Numbered from the stretch's first letter, positions 1 to 10,213 are shown. The stretch is 64,000 nt of DNA from Collinsella tanakaei (GCF_021531055.1 NZ_JADYTL010000005.1:124001-188000); one strand, 5' to 3'. The notes: generated from the letters alone by a model not told the origin. Translations and numbers: made by a program.

Positions 1-1575
<1,575 letters not shown>

Positions 1576-1674
1576 TCAAGAAATGTCCTTAACCTTCGAT
1601 ATTTTAGTTGATTGGGGAGGGTATGTTCCCACCATTCGCATACCCCTACAAGACCATCAGATGCCCTTAAACGC

Positions 1675-2238
1675 CTAGTTGCGACCATCCTTGGTTATTT
1701 TGTGCTCAAGACTCGCTTTCATCGCCTTTTTGAGCGCATCGCGCAAACGCGCGTCCTCGATGGGCGCGACCGTGGCGTCGAGCCTGCGGTCGGCGGACTC
1801 GCTCAAGGGATGCCGGGGCGCAGGACCCTTCTTGGCGGGGCGGGACGGTCCGGATGACGAGGTTTTCGTCGAAGGGGTCGATGCCGTGTAGCCGGGCTTG
1901 GTGAGCTGCACCTTGATCTGGGCGATATCGACGCCGAGCCGGTACATCCGAGCGCGGATGATCTCGCGCATCATGGAAAGCTCCGCCACCCATGCCGAAC
2001 CGTCGGCATACACGATAAGCTCGTTGTTTTCGGGGACGTAGTGCAAGCCGGTCACATGCGCGCCCTCGCGCGTGCCGGAGCACACCTCGTTCCACGCCCG
2101 ATACACGTCGCGTCGTGCCTCCGCCGCGCGCATCTGCCCGCGACGGACCTCGTTCGCACCATCCATGATGCGACGGCGCTCCGCGGGAAGGAAGTCCGCC
2201 AGGCTATGGGTCTCACCCGTGCGCTTCGACCGCATCAT
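1675..2238 (-). CDS. DUF721 / DciA-like helicase-loading protein
   Basis: 187-residue DUF721 protein. Residues about 20-115 form the DUF721 core (RRGQMRAAEARRDVYRAWNE, then GLHYVPENNELIVYADGSAWVAEL); the C-terminal third is a basic, Ser/Lys/Pro-rich tail. DUF721 defines DciA, which assists loading of the replicative helicase DnaB in bacteria lacking DnaC/DnaI, and the mycobacterial homologue between recF and gyrB is a replication factor. Position here is the same. The start overlaps the recF stop (ATGATG at 2233-2238), suggesting translational coupling. Family assignment is by sequence character and synteny; function is inferred. Confidence 0.85.
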   Translation of the reverse strand: MMRSKRTGETHSLADFLPAERRRIMDGANEVRRGQMRAAEARRDVYRAWNEVCSGTREGAHVTGLHYVPENNELIVYADGSAWVAELSMMREIIRARMYRLGVDIAQIKVQLTKPGYTASTPSTKTSSSGPSRPAKKGPAPRHPLSESADRRLDATVAPIEDARLRDALKKAMKASLEHKITKDGRN

Positions 2239-3362
2239 GCCGGCTCACCACCCCAGGCACCCTCGGCGTACGCACCGATTCGCACCACACGGGCGCGCAA
2301 GAGCAGCTCATCGGTGAAATAGCCGAGGTTGGTGGTGGTGATGACGGTCTGGATCTCACCGGCGATGAAGCGGACGACCGCCTCGCGGCGCGATGCATCG
2401 AGCTCGCTCATGACGTCGTCGAGCAACAGCAGGGGACTGTAGCCCAGGATGTCCCGCGTGACCTCGACCTCGGCGATCTTCCATGCGAGCACGAGGCTGC
2501 GTTGCTGCCCCTGACTTGCGAACGAACGGGCGTCGCGTCCATCGATCAAAAAGACGACCTCGTCGCGGTGCGGTCCCACGAGCGTCATGCCGCGGCGAAC
2601 CTCCTCGTCACGCGTCTCGGCAAGGGCGGCGGCGAGGTGCCGCGCGACCGCGTCACGGTCACGTGCCGAATCGGTCGGGATATCGCCGACCGAGGCGCGA
2701 TAGCGCACGTCGACCGTTTCACGTGGAGCGATGCTCGCGTACACGCGCACGAGGTGCTTGCGAATGCGCTCCAGCAGGGCCAGCCGATGCACGAGCACCG
2801 CGGCGCCCGCGGCGACGATGGTGTCGTCCCACGCCGCAAGAAGATCGCGCGAGGCGAAGCGGTCCTTAAGCAGGTTGTTGCGCTGCTCGAGGGCGCGTTC
2901 GTACGTCGACACGAGCTGGGCGTAGCTCTGATTGAGCTGCACGCCGAAATCATCGAGCGCGGCGCGGCGGACGCGGGCCGAGCGTTTGATCATGTCAAGA
3001 TGGTCCGGGCAGAACAGTACGCTCGGCAACACCCCGCGGATATCGGCGGCACGGACCTTCTTGCCGTTGCGCATGAAGGTCCGCCGACCGCGCTCGGAAA
3101 CCATCGCCATATCGAGATGCCGACCGTCCCCCTCGAGGGAAAGCGAGATATCCGCCCGCGCGGCACCATCGCGGACCACATCGGCGGGGGAGGGACGACG
3201 GAACGACGACGCGGCGGTCAGGAGCTGAAGCGCCTCGACGAGGTTGGTCTTCCCCGCGGCGTTGGGACCGACGAGCACGGTAATGCCCCGCTCGAGCACC
3301 AACTCGAACGACTCGTAGCTGCGAAAATCATGTGCGACAAGACGCTGCGCGTAGACGCCCAC
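2235..3362 (-). CDS. recF: DNA replication and repair protein RecF
   Basis: 375-residue SMC-like ATPase that binds gapped DNA and helps load RecA through RecFOR. The Walker A motif GPNAAGKT is at residues 32-39. An ABC-type signature SQGQQRSLVLAWKIA lies near residue 285 and Walker B with the D-loop, LLLLDDVMSELD, near residue 320. Length is normal for the family. It lies 112 bp after dnaN and overlaps the start of the DUF721 gene by 4 bp, so the two are probably co-transcribed and translationally coupled. Confidence 0.96.
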   Translation of the reverse strand: MGVYAQRLVAHDFRSYESFELVLERGITVLVGPNAAGKTNLVEALQLLTAASSFRRPSPADVVRDGAARADISLSLEGDGRHLDMAMVSERGRRTFMRNGKKVRAADIRGVLPSVLFCPDHLDMIKRSARVRRAALDDFGVQLNQSYAQLVSTYERALEQRNNLLKDRFASRDLLAAWDDTIVAAGAAVLVHRLALLERIRKHLVRVYASIAPRETVDVRYRASVGDIPTDSARDRDAVARHLAAALAETRDEEVRRGMTLVGPHRDEVVFLIDGRDARSFASQGQQRSLVLAWKIAEVEVTRDILGYSPLLLLDDVMSELDASRREAVVRFIAGEIQTVITTTNLGYFTDELLLRARVVRIGAYAEGAWGGEPA

Positions 3363-3474
3363 GGCGCATCACCCCCTCACTCCAACTCGCCGATATCCCT
3401 CGCGCGTGAAATCACATCACGCCCGCTGTCCCGATTTTCCTTAGCCCCTTTTTGGGACATTCTCGCACGGGCGG

Positions 3475-4578
3475 TTAGATGCGGACCGGCATGACCAGGT
3501 AGAGGTAGTTGATCTTGTCGTACGCCTTGAAGATGCCGGCCTGGCTGTAGGACTGCAGCTCGAGAGTGAGCTCCTTCTCGCGGGACAGCACGTTCAGGCA
3601 GCCGAAGATGTAGTGGTAATTGAACGCGATGACGCCGGATGCGCCCTCGACCTCGACGTCGATCGTCTCCTGAGCGCGATCCTGGTCGTTGGAGATCGCC
3701 GATAGGCCCATGGTCCCCGTCTCGGCGGAGATCTCGAACTTCACGGCGGAGTTCGCCTGGGCGACGACGGCCACGCGCTTGAGCGCCGCCGAGAACGCGT
3801 CGACATCGATCTTCACCGTGGTCGCGCAGGCCGCGGGCAGCAGCGCCTTGTAGTTGGGGTAGGTTCCCTCGATACGACGGGACACGTACGTCGTGTTGCC
3901 GGCGGCGAACACGACCTGCGTGTCGGTCGAACCGATCATGATGGTGCTCTGACCGCCCATGATGCTGAGCGCGTCGTTGAACGCGTCGGCGGGGACGTTC
4001 AGGGCGAAGCTCCCCTCGAGTGAGGAGGTCTCCACCTGCGTATCGCACACGGCGAGACGATAGGAATCGGTCGCGACGAGGCGCACGGTATTGTTCTCGA
4101 CGGTCATGTACACACCGTTCAGGACCGGACGGTTCTTATCGGTCGAGGTGACACGCCAAACGCGCGAGACCATCTCGCTCAAGATGTCGCACGGCAGCTC
4201 GACCGAGCGCTCGAGCGCGATGGTCGGAAACTCCGGGAAATCCGTCGGGTCGAGCGTGTTGAGCTTGAAGGAGCTCTTCTCGCAGGTGATAGACACCTGG
4301 CGGTCGACGACCTCGAACGACACCGGTGCGTCGGGCAGGGTCTTGGTGATGTTCGACAGCATCTTGCAGGGGATGACGATATCGCCCTCTTCCTCGACGC
4401 GGGCGGCGATGCGATGGCGGATCGAGATCGTGTAGTTGGACGTATGGAACTCCAGGACGCCCTCGGTCGCTCGAATCAACACGCCGGACAGGATGGGAAG
4501 GGTGCTGGCACTCGCCACACCCTTCATGACGATCGCGAGCGCTTCGGCGAGAGCGGGCTGGCTGACGGTGAATCTCAT
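3475..4578 (-). CDS. dnaN: DNA polymerase III subunit beta (sliding clamp)
   Basis: 367-residue beta clamp that tethers the replicative polymerase to DNA. The N-terminus MRFTVSQPALAEAL and the C-terminal MPVRI (the usual MPMR-like ending) fit DnaN, with three clamp domains of roughly 120 residues each. The open frame extends 41 codons upstream, but the ATG at 4576-4578 begins the conserved N-terminus, and the extra upstream residues would be translated from the DnaA-box region. It is separated from dnaA by 236 bp containing several DnaA-box-like nonamers. Confidence 0.97.
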   Translation of the reverse strand: MRFTVSQPALAEALAIVMKGVASASTLPILSGVLIRATEGVLEFHTSNYTISIRHRIAARVEEEGDIVIPCKMLSNITKTLPDAPVSFEVVDRQVSITCEKSSFKLNTLDPTDFPEFPTIALERSVELPCDILSEMVSRVWRVTSTDKNRPVLNGVYMTVENNTVRLVATDSYRLAVCDTQVETSSLEGSFALNVPADAFNDALSIMGGQSTIMIGSTDTQVVFAAGNTTYVSRRIEGTYPNYKALLPAACATTVKIDVDAFSAALKRVAVVAQANSAVKFEISAETGTMGLSAISNDQDRAQETIDVEVEGASGVIAFNYHYIFGCLNVLSREKELTLELQSYSQAGIFKAYDKINYLYLVMPVRI

Positions 4579-4646
4579 GTGCGCGTCCCTTTCTTTCTTC
4601 TCTGTATATATATCTAACAAAATAGTAGTAATAAGACGGTCGATAG

Positions 4647-4811
4647 GGTGGAAAAACGGAATCGTGCCTGATGAACCCCTCTGTTTCCGTTCGCAGGACA
4701 CGGTGGAAAACAGAGGTCGTTATCCACCTGACCGGCGTGCGTCCACGCCTCTCCACGGAGTCCTTTCGGTTCTCAACGGCTTTTCCCCAAGGTGTCCCGC
4801 GGTTTTCAACA
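4647..4811. promoter_or_regulatory. DnaA-box cluster between dnaN and dnaA (part of candidate oriC)
   Basis: Several nonamers close to the DnaA-box consensus TTATCCACA lie here: GGTGGAAAA (reverse TTTTCCACC) at 4647-4655 and 4702-4710, TTATCCACC at 4720-4728, TTTTCCCCA at 4781-4789 and TTTTCAACA at 4803-4811, the last ending just before the dnaA stop. In B. subtilis one half of the bipartite origin occupies the same dnaA-dnaN gap. It may also carry the dnaN promoter. The boxes are read by eye and none is perfect, so function is inferred. Confidence 0.65.
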
Positions 4812-4814
4812 GTA

Positions 4815-6461
4815 TCAGGATTTGATCAGGATGATGTTCTTGAGTTGCTGGATCTCCTCTCGGAAGCGCGTGTCCTCCTTCATCTTGGTCTCGATCTTCT
4901 CGATGCTATGCATGACGGTCGTGTGGTCGCGTCCGAACGCGCTGCCGACCGCCTTGAGCGACATCTCGCACATGGAGTTGACGAGATAGACCGCGACATG
5001 GCGTGGGAACACGATGTTCTTGGAGCGCTTGCGCCCGATCATGTCCTCGTGGCTCACGTGGTAGAACTCCTCGACCACGCTTTGGATGGTGTCCACCCGT
5101 ACGACCTTGTGGGCCGTGTCGAAGTACTCGTCGGCGATGGCGTCGATGTCGGTCGCGGTGAGCTCGGCGCCCGCCTGCTCCTTCTCGTAGGACAGTCCCG
5201 CGCAGCGCTCGCAGAAACTCTCGAGTTCGCGGATATTGTTGCCCGAGATCTCGGCCATGTGGCGCAGGTGGTCGTCGCTGAGCTTTCCCTCCTCGAGGGG
5301 GATGCCGTCCAGGATGGATAGGTCGGCGCCGGAAAGCTGCGCGTTGGATCCCGCGCAGATGATGTTCTCGTAGTAGTACTTGAGGATGCGGTACTTGGTC
5401 TCGAAGGTCGGCTCGGATACCAAACAGAGCATGCCGGAGTTGAAACGGCTGGTCAGGCGCTCGTCCATCCCGAGCTTCTTGGGAGCGCGGTCGCTTGCGA
5501 TGACGATCTTCTTGTTCTCGCGCAAAAACTCGTCCACCAGCTGGAAGAAGAACTCGATGGAGGCCTGGCGCCCGATGATGTTCTGGATATCGTCGATGAT
5601 CAGCACGTCGGCGGCGCGGTACTCGCGCATGATCGGCTCGCCCGGGCCGCGCTGGGACCCCAGATCGCGCATGTAGTCATCGATGTAGGCCTGGCTGTTG
5701 GCGTACTTGACGCGGATATAGGGCTTCTCGGCGGCGAGGTAGTTCTTGATGGCGAACAGCAGATGGGTCTTGCCCAGTCCCGAGTTGCCGTAAATGAACA
5801 GGCTCGTGCATTGGCCCGGATCGTCGGCGAACGCCGCGAAGCGCACGGCGGATTGGTAGGCGTGGCGGTTCTCGTCGCCGAGCACGAAGTTGTCGAAGGT
5901 GAATTTCGAGTTGATGCCGACGGAGGGGTATTCCTCGCGCGCCGGCATCTCCGCGGGGTTTCCCCGGGGTGTCGCCGCAGGCTGGACCTCGGCGACGGGC
6001 GCGCCTTTCATCTGCGCCATCATGCGACGGAAGGCCTCGGGTGACATGGTGTTGGCGACCTTCACCTTGCGTTCGCCGTCCTCGCCGGCGGCAAGCTTCG
6101 GCCCGCCGCGATGGATGCGCTGCTCGTCTAGCCCGCTTCCGTCGTCGGTCGCGCTCGGGGCGGTCTCGGTGGCGATGGGGCCATCCGTTCGCGAATTCGG
6201 TGCCGCCGCGGGAGGTTGCGGTACGGTTATGGTCAGTGCGAGCGGCGCGAATGCGATCTCCTCGAGGTAGCGCTCGATGACCTGGCGTTGTTTGACGAGA
6301 TACGAGTACGCGAAGCGACTCGGCGCTTCGATGGTCAACGCGTCGTCGGTGAGCTCGCAAGCGCGCGCACTTGCGAGCATGTTGATGAGCCGCGCGTCGA
6401 GGCCGTCGCGCGTGCAGCACGCGATGGCGTCGTCGAGCAACAGGGTCGCCTCGTTATCCAT
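4815..6461 (-). CDS. dnaA: Chromosomal replication initiator protein DnaA
   Basis: 548-residue AAA+ initiator that binds DnaA boxes and melts the origin. Domain I (about residues 1-85) is followed by a variable Pro/Ala-rich linker (about 90-190). The AAA+ domain has Walker A GNSGLGKT near residue 227 and Walker B VLIIDDIQ. The C-terminal DNA-binding domain carries the signature SAFGRDHTTVMHSIEKIE near residue 510. The ATG at 6459-6461 lies inside the end of the upstream GHKL gene (8-bp overlap), so dnaA is probably translated in coupling with it from a promoter near the 7.7-kb DnaA boxes. Confidence 0.98.
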   Translation of the reverse strand: MDNEATLLLDDAIACCTRDGLDARLINMLASARACELTDDALTIEAPSRFAYSYLVKQRQVIERYLEEIAFAPLALTITVPQPPAAAPNSRTDGPIATETAPSATDDGSGLDEQRIHRGGPKLAAGEDGERKVKVANTMSPEAFRRMMAQMKGAPVAEVQPAATPRGNPAEMPAREEYPSVGINSKFTFDNFVLGDENRHAYQSAVRFAAFADDPGQCTSLFIYGNSGLGKTHLLFAIKNYLAAEKPYIRVKYANSQAYIDDYMRDLGSQRGPGEPIMREYRAADVLIIDDIQNIIGRQASIEFFFQLVDEFLRENKKIVIASDRAPKKLGMDERLTSRFNSGMLCLVSEPTFETKYRILKYYYENIICAGSNAQLSGADLSILDGIPLEEGKLSDDHLRHMAEISGNNIRELESFCERCAGLSYEKEQAGAELTATDIDAIADEYFDTAHKVVRVDTIQSVVEEFYHVSHEDMIGRKRSKNIVFPRHVAVYLVNSMCEMSLKAVGSAFGRDHTTVMHSIEKIETKMKEDTRFREEIQQLKNIILIKS

Positions 6462-7644
6462 GCGTCACGTCGCCGCCTTTCGTCTGTCGGTTCTGCTGTA
6501 TCCAGAGGTTTCCCGCTTCGGTGGGGAAGCGCTTTTGCCCGCGTTTGACCACGAGGCCCGCGCGCCCGAGCGCGTCGAGCTCGCGCGACCACGTGGGCGC
6601 CGAGGAGCCGTATGCGCCTGCAAGGTCGGTCGGTCCGCAGCTGCCGTGCATCGCGAGATATTCGAGCGCCATCGCCCCGCGTTCGCTGACGAACGGCTGC
6701 TGGGACGGCGTTTGCGGCGTTTGCGGCGTCGCCCCCGGCCATGTCTGGCCATATCCGCCCGGCGTCTGGGGTGGCCAAACCGCGCCGGCGGCTTGGGGCA
6801 TCGACGCCACGCCGGGGTATGCGCCGATGGACATCGGGTAGCCGTAGGGCGAGGTCGCCTGCGGCGCCGGATACGCGCCTGCCATCTGGTACGGGTAGGC
6901 GCCGCCGGCGTTTTGCGGCCACGCCCCGTTCGGTGCGGGAGCAGGTGGATACGCGGGCGCCTCGTAGCCCGTCATCCCGCTCACCGGCGTCGCGACCGGT
7001 CCTGCGCCGCGCACGGCGGCACCTCGTGCCCCCGCGCCCTCGATCTCGGCCACGCGGGACGGGTCGATCGACACCGTGACCACGGTGCCCTGATGGAGGT
7101 TGTCCTCGATCGATATCGCTCCGCCGGCATGCTCGAGATACTGCTGCACCATGGGGAATCCGGCACCGGTGCCGCGGATATAGCGCTTCTGGTTGCGATC
7201 GGCGCTCGTGACGCCGAACTCGAACGCGCGCTCCTTGTCCTCGATTCCGGGGCCTTGGTCGGCAAACCGTATCGTGTTGCCGTCGTCGAGGATCGAGATG
7301 ATCGGCTCGACGAAGTCGGCGTGGATAAAGTTCTCCACGATCTCGCGGATGACCATGAGCGAGATGCCGCCACCCTGTTCCTTCATGCAGCGATAGACCG
7401 TGTTGGTGATCTCTTCAAGGTAGGCTCGCACGTCCTTGGGGGCGATCACGAGGACGCGCGGCGTGGAGAGCATGTCGTCGTAGACGGCGATCCTCGTGGC
7501 GAAGCCCGCCTGCTCAACCTCGGTGCGCATGGGTCCACCTGCGGTTTTTCCGTCGCCATCATCCATCGACGCCGACCCGGTGAGGTGGGTGTTGTCGGGG
7601 GCGGGATCGCCCGAATCCACGAAGGGGTAGAAGTCGTCAGGCAT
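6454..7644 (-). CDS. GHKL ATPase with C-terminal winged-helix domain, overlapping dnaA
   Basis: About 396 residues; function unknown. Residues about 70-190 form a GHKL/HATPase_c fold of the anti-sigma or histidine-kinase type: N-box IREIVENFIHADF, G1 box FADQGPGI, G2-like GTGAGFPMVQQYLEHAGG, then GTVVTVSID. A Pro/Tyr/Gly/Ala-rich linker of roughly 120 residues follows, then a C-terminal winged-helix-like domain (ALEYLAMHGSCGPTDLAGAYGSS...GLVVKRGQKRFPTEAG). No His-phosphotransfer domain or receiver is seen. It sits between the origin-like boxes and dnaA. The start is uncertain: a TTG at 7656 is also open and no strong ribosome-binding site precedes either. Confidence 0.8.
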   Translation of the reverse strand: MPDDFYPFVDSGDPAPDNTHLTGSASMDDGDGKTAGGPMRTEVEQAGFATRIAVYDDMLSTPRVLVIAPKDVRAYLEEITNTVYRCMKEQGGGISLMVIREIVENFIHADFVEPIISILDDGNTIRFADQGPGIEDKERAFEFGVTSADRNQKRYIRGTGAGFPMVQQYLEHAGGAISIEDNLHQGTVVTVSIDPSRVAEIEGAGARGAAVRGAGPVATPVSGMTGYEAPAYPPAPAPNGAWPQNAGGAYPYQMAGAYPAPQATSPYGYPMSIGAYPGVASMPQAAGAVWPPQTPGGYGQTWPGATPQTPQTPSQQPFVSERGAMALEYLAMHGSCGPTDLAGAYGSSAPTWSRELDALGRAGLVVKRGQKRFPTEAGNLWIQQNRQTKGGDVTHG

Positions 7645-7695
7645 CGGGAGTCGCAATCTGTGGACGGTGTGATCGAACCACTACAGAATATCATC

Positions 7696-7830
7696 GCGAG
7701 CAGCCTCCTGCACTTTTCAACAGCTTTTCCTAATTTGTTGAAAAGTTCGGAAAAGTGGCGAAAAGTTATTAACAATTTCCACTCGACCTGTGGAAAACCT
7801 GATGAAAGAATATGAAAGAATCTGAGACGG
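7696..7830. other. Candidate oriC (DnaA boxes, phased repeats, AT-rich tract)
   Basis: The longest gene-free stretch at the strand switch (7645-7988). DnaA-box-like nonamers: TTTTCAACA 7714-7722, its inverse TGTTGAAAA 7736-7744, TTATTAACA 7766-7774 and TGTGGAAAA (reverse TTTTCCACA, one base from consensus) 7789-7797. GAAAAGT recurs at 7740, 7750 and 7760, exactly one helical turn apart. ATGAAAGAAT is repeated in tandem at 7802-7821. Genes diverge from here on both sides, as expected for leading-strand coding. An AT-rich unwinding element is likely but unproven. Confidence 0.75.
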
Positions 7831-7895
7831 GAAGGATATGGTCGTGCGTCGACATACCGACCGTGAAAAGGTTGCGTGCTTTTGCGGGTCGTTCA

Positions 7896-7925
7896 TTGAC
7901 ATTCGCGCACTATATTCCCTACAAT
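7896..7925 (+). promoter_or_regulatory. Promoter of rpmH-rnpA-yidD-yidC
   Basis: A perfect TTGACA -35 box at 7896-7901 is followed after 18 bp by TACAAT at 7920-7925, an almost consensus -10 box for the main vegetative sigma factor. Transcription would start near 7932, about 57 bases before rpmH. Confidence 0.75.
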
Positions 7926-7988
7926 CTGTAAGCTCACGTGTCTATATCGTGCGAACAGCACACTAAATGTAGCAGGAGGACATCTACC

Positions 7989-8132
7989 ATGAAGCGTACG
8001 TATCAGCCCAACAAGCGTAAGCGTGCCAAGACCCACGGCTTCCGTGCCCGTATGGCCACCAAGGGCGGCCGCGCCGTGCTCGCTCGTCGTCGTGCCAAGG
8101 GTCGTCATCGTCTGACCGTCAGCGACAAGTAG
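7989..8132 (+). CDS. rpmH: 50S ribosomal protein L34
   Basis: 47-residue highly basic protein of the large ribosomal subunit. [22 protein letters not shown] is the family hallmark at the N-terminus, followed by the usual Arg/Lys-rich helix ending VSDK. The start is fixed by AGGAGG about 8 bases upstream and by the conserved N-terminus, although the frame is open to 7938. It is the first gene of the rightward block and shares the classic rpmH-rnpA order next to the origin. Confidence 0.97.
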   Translation: MKRTYQPNKRKRAKTHGFRARMATKGGRAVLARRRAKGRHRLTVSDK

Positions 8133-8147
8133 TCGCATGCGTCTCGC

Positions 8148-8486
8148 ATGAGGACGATCAAGTCCCATCAGGACTTCGAACGCGTATTCCATCAGGGGAG
8201 AAGCTTCAAGCATCCGCTGATGCGCATGATAGTGTGCGATGCTCTTTCGGAAGGCGACTCGGGACGGGTCGCCTTCGTTGCAGCAAAGCGCCTCGGATGC
8301 GCGGTCGTTCGCAATCGTTCGAAGCGCGTGCTGCGCGAAGCCGCGCGCGCCTGTGCGTTTCCGCGCGACGGATTCGATGTGATCCTGTTCGCGACGCACA
8401 AGACCAAGACGTCCTCACCCGACGAGATGCAAGCTGCGCTCAGATCGCTGTGCAGGCGGGCGGGCATCCATGAACAAACGAGGTAA
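8148..8486 (+). CDS. rnpA: Ribonuclease P protein component
   Basis: 112-residue basic protein subunit of RNase P, which with the M1 RNA trims the 5' leader of tRNA precursors. The motif [14 protein letters not shown] is the RNR signature of the family, preceded by [18 protein letters not shown]. The ATG at 8148 gives a normal N-terminus ([15 protein letters not shown]). It begins 15 bp after rpmH and its end overlaps yidD by 17 bp. Confidence 0.95.
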   Translation: MRTIKSHQDFERVFHQGRSFKHPLMRMIVCDALSEGDSGRVAFVAAKRLGCAVVRNRSKRVLREAARACAFPRDGFDVILFATHKTKTSSPDEMQAALRSLCRRAGIHEQTR

Positions 8487-8712
8487 CTCAGGTGCGCACC
8501 TGCCGCGACGCTGCGCCGTCGCAGCGGTGCGCTTTTACCAACGGTATATCTCGCCGCTCTTGCCCGCATCGTGTATCTACAGACCGACCTGTTCGCAGTA
8601 TGCCGTCGAGGCCATCACCTCGTACGGTGTGATGAAAGGTTGCTGGCTTGCCGTCCGGCGCATCCTGCGATGCAATCCGTGGCGTGCCGGTGGCTATGAC
8701 CCCGTGCCATAA
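8470..8712 (+). CDS. yidD: Membrane protein insertion efficiency factor YidD
   Basis: 80-residue member of the YidD/UPF0161 family, which helps insertion of membrane proteins together with YidC. It has the conserved [27 protein letters not shown] segment with the Cys pair, followed by [18 protein letters not shown]. The N-terminus is short and basic. The start overlaps rnpA by 17 bp and yidC follows 30 bp later, the usual operon order. Confidence 0.93.
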   Translation: MNKRGNSGAHLPRRCAVAAVRFYQRYISPLLPASCIYRPTCSQYAVEAITSYGVMKGCWLAVRRILRCNPWRAGGYDPVP

Positions 8713-8742
8713 GCACGATTCGTTTACCGGAGGTTTGTTCAC

Positions 8743-9513
8743 ATGTGGGACTGGATCGTTGAAATCCTCTTCCAGGTTCTGAGGCTTATCCAGGGCTTTG
8801 CGGTCGACTGGGGCCTGTCCATCATCATCTTGGTCGTCATCGTGCGTCTGCTGCTGACGCCGCTGATGATCAAGTCCTCGCGTTCCACCGCACGCATGCA
8901 GGTGCTTCAGCCCAAGATGCAGGAGATCCAGGCGCGCTATGCGGACGATCCCCAGCGCCAGGCCGAGGAGATGCAGAAGTTCTATTCCGAGAACAAGTTC
9001 AACCCCTTCGGTAGCTGCCTGCCGCTCCTGATCCAGATGCCCATCCTGTTCGCCCTGTTCACGCTGCTGAACAATCTGCCGAACTACTTCTCGGGCGAGA
9101 ACTTCTCATTCTATCAGATCCTGCCCGACCTGACCACGTCCGCATCGAGGATGTTCGGTCAGGACCTGGGCGCTTCCGTGCCCTACCTCGTCGCGCTCGT
9201 GCTGTTCGCCGTGCTCACGCTCGTGCCGCAGCTGTACATGTCGCGCAACCAGACGGGCGAGCAGGCTTCCTCCATGCGCATGATGGCCGTCGTCATGTCC
9301 ATCATGATGCTGTGGATCGGCTGGGGTCTTCCCGCCGGCGTCCTGCTGTACTATGACGTGTCCTCCGCCTGGCAGGTGGCTCAGCAGCTGTTCGTGACCC
9401 AGAAGGTGATCGAGAAGGCCAAGGCCGAGGAAGAGGAGCGCATGCAGAACGCTCCGATCGAGGTCGACGTCGTGCGCCGCGAGCGCAAGCAGCGCCCGCA
9501 CAAGAAGAAATAG
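8743..9513 (+). CDS. yidC: Membrane protein insertase YidC
   Basis: 256-residue Oxa1/YidC insertase. It has the conserved transmembrane Arg in the first core segment (IILVVIVRLLLTPLMIKSS), the cytoplasmic hairpin (MQVLQPKMQEIQARYADDPQRQAEEMQKFY), the NPFGSCLPLLIQMPILFALF segment, two further membrane helices and a basic tail (RKQRPHKKK). No lipoprotein signal is present; it starts directly at the amphipathic first helix. GGAGG lies 7 bases upstream of the ATG. It acts in the inner membrane alone or with SecYEG. Confidence 0.96.
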   Translation: MWDWIVEILFQVLRLIQGFAVDWGLSIIILVVIVRLLLTPLMIKSSRSTARMQVLQPKMQEIQARYADDPQRQAEEMQKFYSENKFNPFGSCLPLLIQMPILFALFTLLNNLPNYFSGENFSFYQILPDLTTSASRMFGQDLGASVPYLVALVLFAVLTLVPQLYMSRNQTGEQASSMRMMAVVMSIMMLWIGWGLPAGVLLYYDVSSAWQVAQQLFVTQKVIEKAKAEEEERMQNAPIEVDVVRRERKQRPHKKK

Positions 9514-9555
9514 TGGTTCTGTCACTATTTAGGTACCTAACTAATGGAGTGTGCC

Positions 9556-10110
9556 ATGTCTGACGAGATTCAGGAGATCGAGGAATCTCCTACTGGGGAA
9601 TATGCTGCGATTGCCGAACGCTACAAGGCTGGCGAGGAGTTGACCGACGAGGAGCTCGACACAATCGCCGATGTTGCCGTTTCGGTCCTTCGCGACCTGC
9701 TGTCCTTCTTCGATGCCCGTGAGTCTCCCATCGATGAGTACGAGGGGGATGAGGGGGAGCTTATCCTCGATGTCACCGCTCCCGACCTCGCCGTGCTGAT
9801 CGGTCGCCATGGGCGTACGCTCGAGTCGCTCCAGACAATCTTCTCGCTGTTGGTAAGCCGCAAGCTTGGATTCCGTTTTCCTGTTGCTGTCGATGTCGAA
9901 GGCTATAAGAGCCGTCGACATGACAAGGTTATCTCCATGGCTCATTCTGCTGCCTCTCGTGCCGTTCGCCAGCACGGCACGGTGAGCCTGCCGCCGATGA
10001 GCGCTTATGAACGTCGCCTGGTGCATATCGCTCTTCGTGACAACGTCCGCGTCGATACGCACTCCGAAGGTGCGGAGCCTGAGCGTCGCGTTGTCATCAC
10101 GCTTGTGTAA
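9556..10110 (+). CDS. jag: Jag / KhpB RNA-binding protein (KH and R3H domains)
   Basis: About 184 residues. An acidic N-terminal part is followed by a KH domain with the GRHG loop (LAVLIGRHGRTLESLQ) and an R3H domain (MSAYERRLVHIALRDNVRVDTHSEG). Jag/KhpB homologues bind RNA, pair with KhpA and affect cell division and cell-wall synthesis in Gram-positive bacteria. I chose the ATG at 9556 because GGAG lies 5-6 bases before it; an in-frame ATG at 9544 lacks such a site. It follows yidC by 42 bp and is closed by a strong terminator. Confidence 0.92.
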   Translation: MSDEIQEIEESPTGEYAAIAERYKAGEELTDEELDTIADVAVSVLRDLLSFFDARESPIDEYEGDEGELILDVTAPDLAVLIGRHGRTLESLQTIFSLLVSRKLGFRFPVAVDVEGYKSRRHDKVISMAHSAASRAVRQHGTVSLPPMSAYERRLVHIALRDNVRVDTHSEGAEPERRVVITLV

Positions 10111-10132
10111 GCGCTGTTTCCAACGATGTTTT

Positions 10133-10163
10133 GAGGGCATGTCTTCGACATGCCCTCTTTTTT
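10133..10163 (+). terminator. Rho-independent terminator after jag
   Basis: An 11-bp perfect stem (GAGGGCATGTC / GACATGCCCTC) with a TTC loop is followed by a run of T. It separates the rpmH-jag operon from rsmG. Confidence 0.9.
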
Positions 10164-10213
10164 GTCTCAAGTTCTTGATACACTGGTTTCAGTCGCCAGT
10201 GCGGAAAGGTTGC

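Noticed and set aside
2715-2730. parS-like CGTTTCACGTGGAGCG inside recF
   Set aside because: Four mismatches to parS; only the core is kept.
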